DNA from: Terfezia claveryi
Lineage: Eukaryota > Ascomycota > Pezizomycetes > Pezizales > Pezizaceae
Direction: 5' to 3'
NCBI GenBank assembly: GCA_015179025.1
Contig: WHUX01000094.1
Location: 1 to 64,000, forward strand
Length of the DNA: 64,000 nt
Positions 12,650-22,824 of this stretch are shown piece after piece. The notes under the pieces are model-generated. The model was not told the DNA's origin. It worked only from the letters and a program-made list of their open reading frames with translations, and searched no databases. Each line of letters begins with the position of its first letter. The stretch's first letter is position 1. The translations under genes were made by a program, and so were the position numbers.

Positions 12650-13644
12650 GTGATGCAGCCCGGCGTGAACGGTTCAAAGTGCTGGCATTGCAGAGTCATT
12701 TGGAAGCAAGGCAAAACAATTCTTGAAGTTGAAAGCAGATAAAAAGACTACCTACGACGCTGCTGCCAGAGCTTTAAGGCCAACACAATTCAACGAAGTC
12801 TATTGGTTTCCGGAGATTGTTAATGTTAAAGCCTATGAGAAGCCTAGGGCCCAAAATCAGCCCCAAAACCAAAACCAATTCGGAGACAGCTATCTCCAGC
12901 AAGCTCAGACCCAAAGTGCTAGGGATCAGACTCCTTACACCCAAAACTCGATCACCTATATTGAGCTGTCTGATGAAGACTTGGAACTAGTGCCAGAAAC
13001 CGCTCCAGCAGAAATGGTTATTACTGTAGATGAGTTAGTGGAGTCAATGGAGAAAGACTCGGTGATCTATGTTGTGCATTTGTCCGATGAAGACCTAGGA
13101 CTGGTAGTTCCAGAAAATTTGTCTGATGAAGACTTAGGACTGGTGGTCCCAGAAACTGAGAATCGGGAATGATCACTATTGTGGATGAATTAGTGGTGGA
13201 TGAAAACCAATCTGAAGGCAGCTATCTCCATGAAGATCCAGGACTACTATTGCACCTGAGTTGGTAGAGTCAGTGGAGAAAGACTCGGTGATCTATGTTG
13301 AGTATTTGTCCGATGAACATTTAGGACTGGTGGTCCCAGAAACCGAGACAGCTGGAATGATTACTATTGTGGATGAATTAGTAGTAGATGAAAACCAATC
13401 CGAAGGCAGCTATCTCCATGAAGACCCAGGACTAGTTTCAAAGATCTATCCGGCGGGAATAATCACTATTACACCTGAGTTGGCAGAGACAGTGGAAAAA
13501 GAGGCAGATCTAGAAAATTGGAAACGAGTGTCCATCTATATTCAAGATAAAAGAATGGAAGTGACTAGACATACCAATACAAAAAAACCCCAACTGACTA
13601 CAAACCGAACCATGATGTCAAGATATTGGAGTATTGGGATCTGA
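12650..13644 (+). pseudogene. Degenerate gag-like region with acidic repeats
   Basis: A frame around 12653-12725 reads ARRERFKVLALQSHLEARQ and then hits a stop. The next open frames (12723-13172 and 13261-13644) are shifted relative to it, so the original ORF is broken. The later part encodes at least four copies of a unit with core SVIYV, then LSDEDLGLVVPE, separated by ITIVDELV. The DNA around 13020-13440 is a clear imperfect tandem repeat. The hydrophobic-then-acidic unit resembles a SUMO-interacting motif, which is only a resemblance. Confidence 0.45.
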
Positions 13645-13867
13645 TAGTCATTGAAGCAAATACTGGGAATGGGATTAATCACGAGTCAACTTGCTGTCTA
13701 TGGGGATCTCCCAGGTGGGGGTGGTGATTACAGTGTGGAAGAGATGCGTCATTGCCGGAGGGGACAGGGGTGAAGGCATGGCCTTTTCTACCAAGAAGTT
13801 ATTTCATCCTTATATTGGGTGAATAGAGAGATATGGCATGAGGTTATGAGATACGAAATGGGGAGGC

Positions 13868-14002
13868 ATCTCACGCTTGTTTGTTTTCCTTTCTTAAGTT
13901 TCTCTGCAATAAGATCTGGCGAAACATGGCGGGGTGATCTCACGCTTGTTTGATTTCCTTCTTGTTTCTCTGTGATGGGTCTGGCAAAACATGGCGGGGT
14001 GA
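13868..14002 (+). repeat. Two-copy tandem repeat abutting the 3' LTR
   Basis: Units of 69 bp (13868-13936) and 66 bp (13937-14002) share ATCTCACGCTTGTTTG at their start and AAACATGGCGGGGTG at their end. They sit immediately before the 3' LTR, where a polypurine tract would be; GGCGGGGTGATC next to the LTR could serve as one. Confidence 0.65.
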
Positions 14003-14004
14003 TC

Positions 14005-14227
14005 TGACGCGTGAGATTTAGTAGTTGTTAGAAGTTTAGTGTTTTAGAAAGGGAAGGTTAGACTCGGGAAGGTCGTGGCTATCTTGGGGAATCGTTCTGT
14101 CTTCGTTTCTTTCCCCCAACATCAGCAAACCATCGCTTGTTCATAGAATACATACTATACAGATTTCCTCACGACTGTCTGTGAGTTGAGCTTTATTCTG
14201 TGTGTGGTCCTTTTCATGGTTCTTCAG
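14005..14227 (+). repeat. 3' LTR of the short LTR element
   Basis: This 223-bp repeat matches 12086-12307, with the same TGACGCGTGAG start and TTCTTCA end. A short palindrome (ACCGTCATGACGG) follows it just outside the element. Confidence 0.7.
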
Positions 14228-14404
14228 TAACCGTCATGACGGCAAGCGGCAACTCAAAAACTAAGTTTTTTTAATACAGTGTAATAACAGGCAAAAGGGT
14301 CTGTGGACAAGGATATCTTCAGAGGCAGAAAATAAACAAGGTATCAAAATCACTCGGCAGGCAACAATTCCAATACCACATCATATCAAGTGCCAACCAG
14401 ACTA

Positions 14405-15650
14405 TCAAACCCTATACTCTTCCCCATTTTTCTTCCAGCTATCCAAAAGGACCATGATTTCCTGTTTGGCATCAGAGATAATAGCGTCTATCTTGATATC
14501 GTTCTTATCGCTGCCAAACGGGTCTTCAAGTTCTTCTCCGATCCTATATTGGAGCCATTAGCTCTAATTTTCAGGGGGCACGAATAAGATTTACAGATAA
14601 GAAAAGATGAGCTATGACGTACCCTTCAATGCCATATAGAGTGAAGCAGATAAGAAAGATAATTGGGACAGCCAACCATCCCATGTCGTCAACAAGACAG
14701 AAGGGCAAAATTGTGCAGTACAGAGCCATTACTTGCTTCTGATGGATTTGATGACAGACAGGAATGGGTGTCAACCTGCAATTACCCACCGCATTAGTTC
14801 GGTCCGATATATCAAACTATATATAGGACTACTCACTTGATCGTCTCCATGTACCCATAATTATCCAACAGGGTGTTAAGCTGTCCCGACAGCATGGCGC
14901 TCTGTGGCGCATTAAACGCCCCCTTATCTGCTCCTCTCTTTATATATCTTTCCACAATATACGCCAACTGTAGGAGTAACCCCACACCTTCCTCTTCCTT
15001 CCCACGCATTCCTGGTGGTAGTAGTCCCACGTATTCAGGGTATGAGGAGCCTCCTAATGCCCACTCGCTGCGGAGATGGTTCTTCAATGCATATAGCATT
15101 CCAACAAGGGCTCTGATCACCTTCTCCTTCTCGGCTTTGTCGTAATCGGATTCGTTGAGCCCACAGACGAGGAATGAGCGTACAAGATTCCGAACACAGG
15201 TTACGACGTTTTGAAGGTTACAGCGGCCGCCCCAAAATCTAGAGCTCAGCGTAAGCAATTATATAATTGAATGGAAACTGTGGAATATGGACTATGCATA
15301 CCTGTCATAACTCGTACTATTTCTGAATACCAGCATTAAACCTACGACTATCGACAATGAGGGAACAATAGATGATGGTATCCTCATTTGTATTCCGTGA
15401 ACTTGATCAATGTATACCACCACCGTCGTGAATATCGTATGGCACAGAACTGGAATGATGATGACTGAAACCACGCATAAGCTCCTATCCATCCATATCC
15501 ACCATCTCTCAGCCCAGTTTATACATAGGAAAGAAAAACCTACCATGATGGATCGCCCCTTTGATAAACCTAAACGCCAACGGCCACCTACTCCAACTCA
15601 CGTCAATCCACTTGATAACCGAAAACCTTAAAAAGTCCTCACCAACCCAT
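14405..15650 (-). CDS. Bestrophin-like (UPF0187) anion channel
   Basis: The C-terminal exons are clear: ..15302, 15238-14837, 14775-14623 and 14543-14405. They give GLMLVFRNSTSYDRFWGGR, ALVGMLYALKNHLR, LTPIPVCHQIHQKQ, then a membrane helix and GIEGIGEELEDPFG, which are hallmark blocks of the fungal bestrophin/UPF0187 family (channel-like integral membrane proteins). The 5' end is not settled. The frame WVGEDFLRFSVIKWID..RWPLAFRFIKGA (about 15650-15555) looks like the N-terminal part, but the intron joining it to the SLCVVSVIIIPVL helix could be a 40-nt one or one using GTGAGT further up. An upstream first exon is likely. The GTGCCAACCAGACTA repeat touches the stop codon. Confidence 0.7.
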
Positions 15651-16301
15651 GTGCAACCTCACATATGCAGGGACACAAAAACCCTAATGTTTTGATCTAT
15701 TTACTCACCGCCTTGCTTTCTGCCTCACACTCCTACTCAAAGGGAAAGTCGGTTTCTGATGATGGAAATTTCCGTCGGGGTATGGTCCGTAACTCGCCGC
15801 ACCATTAATGTTACCAATATGATGGCCGTTCGAGTGGCTGTTGGAGATTGACGGGGAGCTCATTATGGATGGGGTTCGTGGTGTGTATCCACCGTGACTG
15901 AGAGAAAATGAATGTCGAGCAGGTCCCCAAGATTAATCAAGATATTTACCCTCTAAACGTGTCCCCATGGAACCAGTCCCAGTGGGCCGCAGTAGAATTG
16001 AGTCTGGTTCCCAGTCATGGAAACACAGGGGTACATAGTTTTTCCCCAGGGTATAGCGTCATGCAGGAAGGAGCGACTAGTTGTAACCGCTAGGACAAAA
16101 CGTGATTCTACTGGGTTCCAGGTTTGCCTAGCACCGATAGTTATATACGCTTACATCCAGGGTCTATAAGGATATTGTCCGTCCCCCAGAGAATGAACAC
16201 TCTCGCACTCAAACGCCTCATTCTATCAGTTGTTTTATCCAGTCTGGTTGGCACAAGCTCCCCGCCAATGTCCTATCCATCTACTAATCTACGCTGCTCC
16301 G
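15651..16301. other. Intergenic region
   Basis: No gene is supported. A signal-peptide-like start (MNTLALKRLILSVVLSSLVG, 16193 on) is open for only 53 codons and may be chance or an alternative first exon of the next gene. A CAGTCTGGTTGGCAC motif copy lies at 16250-16264. Confidence 0.4.
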
Positions 16302-16964
16302 ATGTTCCGCGGAGCTTTTCTCACTGGCCGTCGTGCTGTTGCGGTCTGTCATAGCAGTCGTGTCTGTGGCAACGTCACTGGCCATCAGCATCGGGATTTC
16401 ACCATCAGTCAGGTGAGCTATGGGTTTGATCAGGGCTACTACTATGGGTATGCTAACTAGGTGGGCTAGTCTAGATGGGATACTGGAGATCTAACCTATG
16501 GAACCGATGCCAGTTTGGAATTTCCAGCTGAAAATAGCAGTGCAGGAAAAATCCTGGAATTAGAGATAGTAAGGATTCATGGTGTCTATTCACGGGAACA
16601 GGTGCTAACTGACTAGTAGGATATTGCTTGTCACAATGTTGAAATCAAGGAATTGAGAACGACAATGGATAGAAGATTCGACAGCATCGAAAAGAGGTTC
16701 GACGGCATGGAAAGCTGGCTCAGATGGATCATTGGATTTGGAGTCGGGACAGTCGGTTTGAGCATGGTGACGGTACGTTTCAGGTTCAACAAGTATTTTC
16801 TGTCTTTGTTTTACTAACGTATTTACCAGATGATATGTAAAGCGCTTTACTACGATAAGCAAGTGAAACCTGATATTCTTTCGTCCGTCGAGAAAGCAGT
16901 GGCAACTGCGAAGCTAGAAATCTTGTTGGCAGTGAAGGATGGAGCGGGGGCGGAGAAGGCATGA
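16302..16964 (+). CDS. Small coiled-coil protein with one membrane segment
   Basis: Exons 16302-16412, 16470-16568, 16620-16772 and 16830-16964 give 165 aa with phases intact. The introns have good branch sites (GCTAAC at 16451, ACTAAC at 16813). The last two exons are well supported: a heptad-like run EIKELRTTMDRRFDSIEKRF, then GMESWLRWIIGFGVGTVGLS as a short membrane helix, then a lysine-rich tail. The first exon is weak, because other frames are also open there. I do not recognise a named family; small coiled-coil-plus-helix proteins of this form are common in leotiomycetes. A similar architecture occurs at 36126-36604. Confidence 0.5.
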
Positions 16965-17400
16965 AGGGATGTACTAAAGATGTGATAGAAAGAATTCTTT
17001 TTTTCTCATTTAGTGATTTGAAGCTCTTTCATTTGAGCCTAGATTGGTTGGGATAAGGCGTTGCTCTTATAGGTTAATAGAAAGGAAAGTTTTATTTGTT
17101 TGAAATGGCGTTTACATGGAAAGGTGGAAGATGTTTACGTAAGTAATTACGGAAACAGGAAGAAATTCAAACATTATTTATATTAACTAATTATTTCTTT
17201 GTGAAAGTGGTAATGGAAGCCAGACTAGGAGCTGGATAGTCTTGTATAAAGAAAATTAACGTAATACCCTTGATAAGTGTTTCACGACGATAGGATGAAC
17301 GAGACCTCAAATTTTTGCTAAGAATTAACGAACGCTCATAATGCATGAAACATAAGTATATAAGTCACAAACCAAAAAGCGCTCCAGATATATACCCACT
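16965..17400. other. Intergenic region
   Basis: Nothing supportable is visible. A degenerate CCAGACTAGG motif lies near 17220. Confidence 0.4.
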
Positions 17401-17409
17401 ATAAACTGC

Positions 17410-17958
17410 CTAGCACTTATGGAACCCAAAACCATAATAACCACGCAGTGCTCGTCTGCGATACCAACGCTTTGCATAAAGCGATACCATCCTCCGTATA
17501 CGCAAATCCAGACAGTAACCGGAAATACCAATGCCCCATACGATCCGCTGACAAGAAACAACCCAAGGTCCTTGGAAACCATCAGCCCTCCCAATTCCAG
17601 ACCCCCAAATTACGGAACTGCTGATTAGAGACAAGATATGGTAGACTAGAATACAGGCTATGGAAACAATTGCAGAAAGAAAGAAATGCATGCTCTGCTG
17701 ATAAACAAGGCACCAAAAAATAAGATAGGGCAGGTAAGAAGTGATCCCAACACCATATAAAAAAGAAAACCCATAATACGCCGCTTGAACGCAAATACTC
17801 CACAACCAAGCCTTTTGATGTCCTGTCGATAATCCAAAAACCTGATAAGCCCCGATGTGAAAAAAGTCTCCGTTGGTCAACCATCGCGAGGTATATGTCG
17901 ATATAATTACAGCGCACGAATGACCAACCTCAAGCAGCCCCAAGTGCACGCTCCTCAT
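17410..17958 (-). CDS. Doubtful small membrane protein ORF
   Basis: A reverse-strand frame from an ATG at about 17958 runs ~180 codons and contains several hydrophobic stretches (around GFSFLYGVGITSYLPYLIFW and AIVSIACILVYHILSLISSS). It overlaps the last codons of the kinase gene in another frame. A second frame over 17330-17590 is also hydrophobic and protein-like, so either the gene is spliced or neither is real. No family is recognised. Confidence 0.25.
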   Translation of the reverse strand: MRSVHLGLLEVGHSCAVIISTYTSRWLTNGDFFHIGAYQVFGLSTGHQKAWLWSICVQAAYYGFSFLYGVGITSYLPYLIFWCLVYQQSMHFFLSAIVSIACILVYHILSLISSSVIWGSGIGRADGFQGPWVVSCQRIVWGIGISGYCLDLRIRRMVSLYAKRWYRRRALRGYYGFGFHKC

Positions 17959-20096
17959 GAACTCTCCGCAGAAAAGTGTTCTAGCCACTCGCTCTCTAGA
18001 ACCTTATCAATGGTCCATCTTCTTTCAACATTCTTGCAGAGGCAGCCTTTGACAACGCTAAGTGCCATCATAGCCATTCCAGTATCACCCACAAAGGCAT
18101 GGGCATTAAGGAATTTTTCAGCATCCCAATCACCCTTTGCAATCATCATTTGCAGCTTCGGCTGGAATGTGTGATTGAACGGTAGGTCCCCGACATGCAA
18201 GGTATATAACACAACTCCATATGCCCACATATCTACTGCGGCGGTCAAAGGCGGCGCGGTGATTGCCATCATCTCAGGAGGTGCGTATTGAAAGGAGCCT
18301 TTTATTTCGGTGGAGGCATCTCGACGATATATTTGCCTTCGACCGTCTAGACCATAAGAACTTTCGGGGTCTGAGTCGTCATCGTTGGAACCGGGCACCT
18401 GCTCTGCCAGACCAAAATCGCAAAGCAGTAGACTTCCTTCACCATCCACTGATACATCAATCAAGCAATTCTCAAGCTTAATATCTCTATGAATGATCCG
18501 AACATCCTCGTGCAAATACCGAATAGCAGAGGCAAGCTGATAAGCATACTTTTGCGCGACATGAGCCGGTAGGCCGTGTCTATTCTTTTTCACCAAATCG
18601 AGAAGGGTCCCACCGGAAACAAGTTTTGTGAAACAAAAAATTGCGTGCGGTGAATCATAAACCTCAATTAGGGGCAGAATGTGAGGATGCGAGAGGTATC
18701 TCCAGATGCTAACTTCTTTTTCAAACTCTGCCTGGATTTTATCGTTCTCACGCTCCAGATTATGTGCTTGTTTTCGAACGATTTTCACCGCTCTTATGAC
18801 TTTCACACCATTCTTCATGGTGGTGGCCTCTCTCACTATACTGAAGCCACCAAAGCCAATCTGCTTCCCCATGACATAAGCACCCACTTCTTGGCCCTCA
18901 TCATCCGGTTCAGGAGTCTTCTGACATTGCCATCCATTTAGGAACTACAACAGGAAATTAGCATATAGGTGCCTTCAACCTAGTCTGGTTGCACTACCCC
19001 TCCACATCTTCGACCAAGCAATGTAACATACCTGATTGGCAGGGCTCAGACGCTTCTCACTAAAGGCCCTTCTCTTTCGCCTGGCACTTCCTGGGGCCAC
19101 TATTTCAAAATTATAGCTTTTGTTCCTATGCACAGCATTCAGATTTGCAGGCCAAGCCGACGTTTCCCCTAAAGATATTGGGTCTTGGAAAGATTGACAC
19201 CTAGCAGTATGTGTGAGTGTGGGTCCATATATATCTGAGCATTCGCTATCGGTGGGAGTAGCCAATGCCTCTGACAGTGGAGATCCGACAGTTGAATTAG
19301 ATGTCAATGACGACATTCGATCTGTATCTTCCATCAACTTCTCAAATGGGCTTGGTGAAAGAAACCTCCTTCGTGGCTGATTCATTAAAGAGGTTGGCTC
19401 GATGGCCCGGTAATTTGGCCCAGCATCAAATTCATCCTCTCTATCCTCATTAACATCGTTCTCTCGAATCAACTGCTCCCCTGGCATAACTGCAACCCCG
19501 CGCCGACGACCACTGGTGAAGTCATAGTTGAACTTTTCAGATTCAGTATTGGATCGAACAGGGGGTGTCCTTTGTCTAATTAGTGTTTCTTCATTTCCCA
19601 CTGCTGGCTCAATTGCACTCTGTGTCGTTTGTACTAGCTGAGAGCCAGATTGGGGGACAGCTCTCTTCCGAACGTCAAACTGCTCGTCGTTCCCGGGAGT
19701 TCGAAGTCCATGCCTTGGGCCTTTGGGTTGAAAATGCTCGAACAAGGACGAGCTGTCTGCCCTTGCTGCTCTTTCCAAGGGTGAGAGGGTGAAGTTAGAT
19801 TGAGCATATCTCCCGCTTGAGCTCAGTTCTGGTGCATCGGTGCATTGTTGGCTGTAGGTGTCAAATGCCCTCGACTGCTGGGAAATGCGAACAGAAATTG
19901 GAGTTGTTGGGGTCGGTGCCAGTGTTGTAGATGATGTCGACGGAGGCACTCTGGGGGTTGACGCTAGACTTGACCGTGATCCCGCCTGAGATAGCGATAG
20001 TGACAAAGATGAGGACCCTGCGTGCTGTCTTTGCAGTGGATGTGAATTATTTAGCTGTAGCTTGCGGAACGCCCTTAGAGTCTCGATGGTCTCCAT
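17955..20096 (-). CDS. Serine/threonine protein kinase with long N-terminal tail
   Basis: Two exons (20096-19032 and 18944-17955) give 684 aa. Residues 1-355 are low-complexity, rich in Ser, Pro and Thr, with likely regulatory sites such as SPSPFEKL. The kinase domain (about 370-680) shows the glycine loop GFGGFSIV, the ATP-site lysine in AVKIVRK, catalytic HRDIKLEN, DFGLAE and the activation-segment end YAPPEM, so it should be active. Inside the domain an acidic loop follows DFG. It resembles a conserved but poorly named family of ascomycete kinases; I do not assign a yeast orthologue. The 87-nt intron (18945-19031) carries a copy of the dispersed GTGCAACCAGACTA motif. Confidence 0.85.
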
Positions 20097-21537
20097 AGAT
20101 GGTTGTTAGTTGTTAAAGTCGCAAGCAGCACTATCATCAAGCCACCCACTTTGACAGACAATTATATAACAGACGAAAGAGGTGAGAGAGGCGGCGAAGC
20201 AGAAGTACAGTTGAGAAAAGAACGAAAAGCGACAGCTAAGATTGGGGGAGTGGATCAGGCCCGGATTGGACAACTTTTTTGGGTGTGGGCAACAGGCTGA
20301 GAGGGCACATGAAAATAATAATGTTCGGCGACCTAACGTCCCTAGTAATGCAACCCCACAAAACGAGGTCCCCGGGGTCAAACCAGCAACAACGGCAATT
20401 TAATGACACCCGCTGCACGGCACACACTGAACCTTGCTTGTGGTAAATACTCTCGTATTCTGGCGATCGCACCCCCACACCGAACAAACATTGTGATGTT
20501 TGCCCACTGGTTATTCGCCTTCCTTGACGAGGCTCTGCAAAACTACATATTGCCAGGCAAATTAGGTATGACATTGCTGAGATGTAAAGCTTAGCGAGTA
20601 TTCTCAATATTAACTGCAAAAAAGCTTGAACCCGATTCCTAGTCAGTCAGGCGAAGGATAGCGAAGGATACCTCCTCCGCTGTAAATTTTAGGTCTAGTG
20701 TCATATTAAGATGATGCCGTTATGTAATTCCTCTTCGTTACATCCGGTAAATTCTCGTTCGAATTTTTGGTACAACCCAGACTATTGTTTCCCTAGTTCT
20801 GTCTCTCGATCTCCACGATCGTCACAGTGACGGACCCATCTGGGTTCGAGTGCTGAGACGAAGAATGAGAGTACAGGATGTGGCAAATAAAAAACCTGTT
20901 GCGTAAAAGGCATTACCAATGAGCCACCTCAGCTGGAAATAACCGTTTCGGGCGCGGTTTGTCGGCTAATTTAGTGATCGAGAAGTGCAGGTATTGGATA
21001 ATCCCAAAGCATAAGCACTATATCAACCTCACAAGTATCATTATAAAAATTATTAGGGATTCCTCTAAAGCCCTACGTGTACGTGCAGATGCGCAAATTA
21101 CCCTGTTCGAATTTGCGATCTCATCTGATGAAATGCAATGACTCAGCTTGACCCAGTCCGCCGAGTCTGAGGCCCGTCAAAATCAACATGACGGAGCTCC
21201 GGAAGCACTGCAAGGAACCTACAGCAAAGGAGGGGAGGGGAGCTGATAGGATGAAGCAAATTGGGGAATTTATGTGAATTGATGGGTTGGTGGTTATGAG
21301 TTATAACATGTTTAGCAGACTTGGAGGTCGAATCTCTAGAGGTAGCAGCTCCTTGAATCTTTATCCCCAGGATATTGGAAGATTGAATTATAGTGATGCA
21401 AATGCCGAAGCTACTCAATATACATGCTCTTAACCATAGAAACTCCAAGTTGCAAACCGTATTCGCCTGATCGTACCATTACTCCAGTCCTCAGTCAGAT
21501 ACTCCATGCCCGAGATGAATGCAACCTCTTGAGTAGC
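20097..21537. other. Intergenic region between kinase and SLX8 genes
   Basis: This holds the kinase promoter side and 1.4 kb without a supportable gene. A short tandem pair GCGAAGGATA lies near 20652-20671. Open frames are short and lack motifs. Confidence 0.45.
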
Positions 21538-22260
21538 CTATCCAGCTCTGCCCTTGCCTTTGCCTTTGCCCCTCAACTTCGACAATACTTTGATCTCGAG
21601 AGGGACAACATCTTTGATATTGACTTTTCGTCGACATACTGGGCACCTCCCGTGTTTTGCGCCTGGTGGTTGTCCAGCTCTGAGTGCACCTTGCAAGCAA
21701 AAATCACAGAACATGTGACCTAGATAGCCTCATCAGTGACTGCCTTTGAGGTAAGATTCCTACAGTTTGAACTCACCACATGGTGTTGCAGCAAGGTTGG
21801 TTGGATCATCCAAGCAGATAACACACTTAAAGTCGGCCAGCTTGGGTTTCTCTGGGCCATCGGCTTTTTGCATTTTCAAAAGGTCCTCCTGAGCCTTTGC
21901 TAATAATAGCTTGTCGTCGGAATCTGCCTCGGTCAAATCGATCTCCTCAATGCCATCCTCCAAGAGCCATGGTGTTGGTTTCTGATCTGATGTAGCTGTT
22001 GGCGCAAGTGGCGTATCTGATGAGCTTTGATGGGATGTTTGGCTAGCGTTCGTTCGTGCTCGCTTCGCTACCGGAAGTCCTGTGGGGTTTTGTGAAGCTT
22101 GAGTAGAAGTCAGATCGATAGTGGCAGATGGTGCAGGCCCCCGTCTTCGTCGTGTTGATCGACGCGTATAGGATTCTGGAGATGCCGTTCGGCCTCCGGC
22201 GACGGTGGAGGCAGTTGACGCACGAAGCGGTCGATGGACTTCTAGGGAGTGTCCATTCAT
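21538..22260 (-). CDS. SLX8: SLX8-type RING E3 (SUMO-targeted ubiquitin ligase)
   Basis: Exons 22260-21777 and 21719-21538 (57-nt intron) encode 221 aa. The C-terminal C3HC4 RING reads CVICLDDPTNLAATPCGHMF, CDFC, then CPVCRRK, with all eight metal ligands present. The N-terminal half is disordered, with a basic RRSTRRRRG patch and two hydrophobic-acidic stretches, ATIDLT and EEIDLTEADSDD, that look like SUMO-interacting motifs. This layout fits Slx8, the RING partner of SUMO-targeted ubiquitin ligases, which send SUMO-modified proteins to ubiquitin in genome maintenance. The protein is somewhat shorter than the yeast proteins (about 270 aa). A generic RING protein is the alternative. Confidence 0.75.
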
Positions 22261-22824
22261 TCTGACTATTGGAGTGTATCATGTATCGGCCACAGCAAGG
22301 TAACGGTGTGCTTGCTGGTCTGATTTCAATGATGAAAGCTTCTAGCTGTTATAGGTAAGTCTCCAATTATTATACGCTAACTCTAAATAGACCATAAGAG
22401 TGCCAACCAGACTAGCTTATGCTTTAGTCTGGATCCTATGCTTGTTAGTCTGGATGTCACTCGAGTGAGACCCTGCGCTAGGTACAGTACCGGTAGATGG
22501 TGACTTTTGTGCAAGCCTGAACCCTTGCAACGTGCAGTGGCGTGAACTCCGCAGGGCCACTTTGATGTCATCTTAAGATCTCATGAATAACTAGGCATTT
22601 CCTGGTACATCTGATAATTCAACCGCAACCAGACTATTTAATGCTTTGCGTTGGACTAGCCTCATAACTGAGCTTTAGCTAGCAGGCCATGAACTGACCC
22701 TATTGTAACATATGACGCAGAAACTAGTGACGCCAAGATATATACAAAACTCCAGCGATGGGAGATGAAAAAAAGTGCGACTAATTCCCCAATATGAACC
22801 ACGATCATCGATCAATTCACTGAG
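22261..22824. other. SLX8-MIP1 divergent intergenic region with motif copies
   Basis: The region separates the divergent SLX8 and MIP1 genes. It holds GTGCCAACCAGACTA at 22400-22414, two degenerate TTAGTCTGGAT copies at about 22423 and 22446, and GCAACCAGACTA at 22625-22636. This is the densest cluster of this motif in the window. No gene is seen. Confidence 0.5.

Larger units (their letters stand above)
12086..14227 (+). mobile_element. Short non-autonomous LTR retrotransposon
   Basis: Two direct repeats of 222 bp (12086-12307) and 223 bp (14005-14227) begin TGACGCGTGAGATTTAG and end TTCTTCA, giving the TG..CA ends of LTRs. Identity is high across the first ~110 bp and lower after. A TGG-containing stretch just inside the 5' LTR could be a primer-binding site. 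The 5-bp flanks GGTAC and GTAAC match only partly. The 1.7-kb interior has no reverse transcriptase, integrase or protease motif, so the element is non-autonomous. Confidence 0.7.

Noticed and set aside
14833..15258. An independent protein starting MLTLSSRFWGG
   Set aside because: The start lies in an intron. The frame is the middle exon of the bestrophin-like gene.
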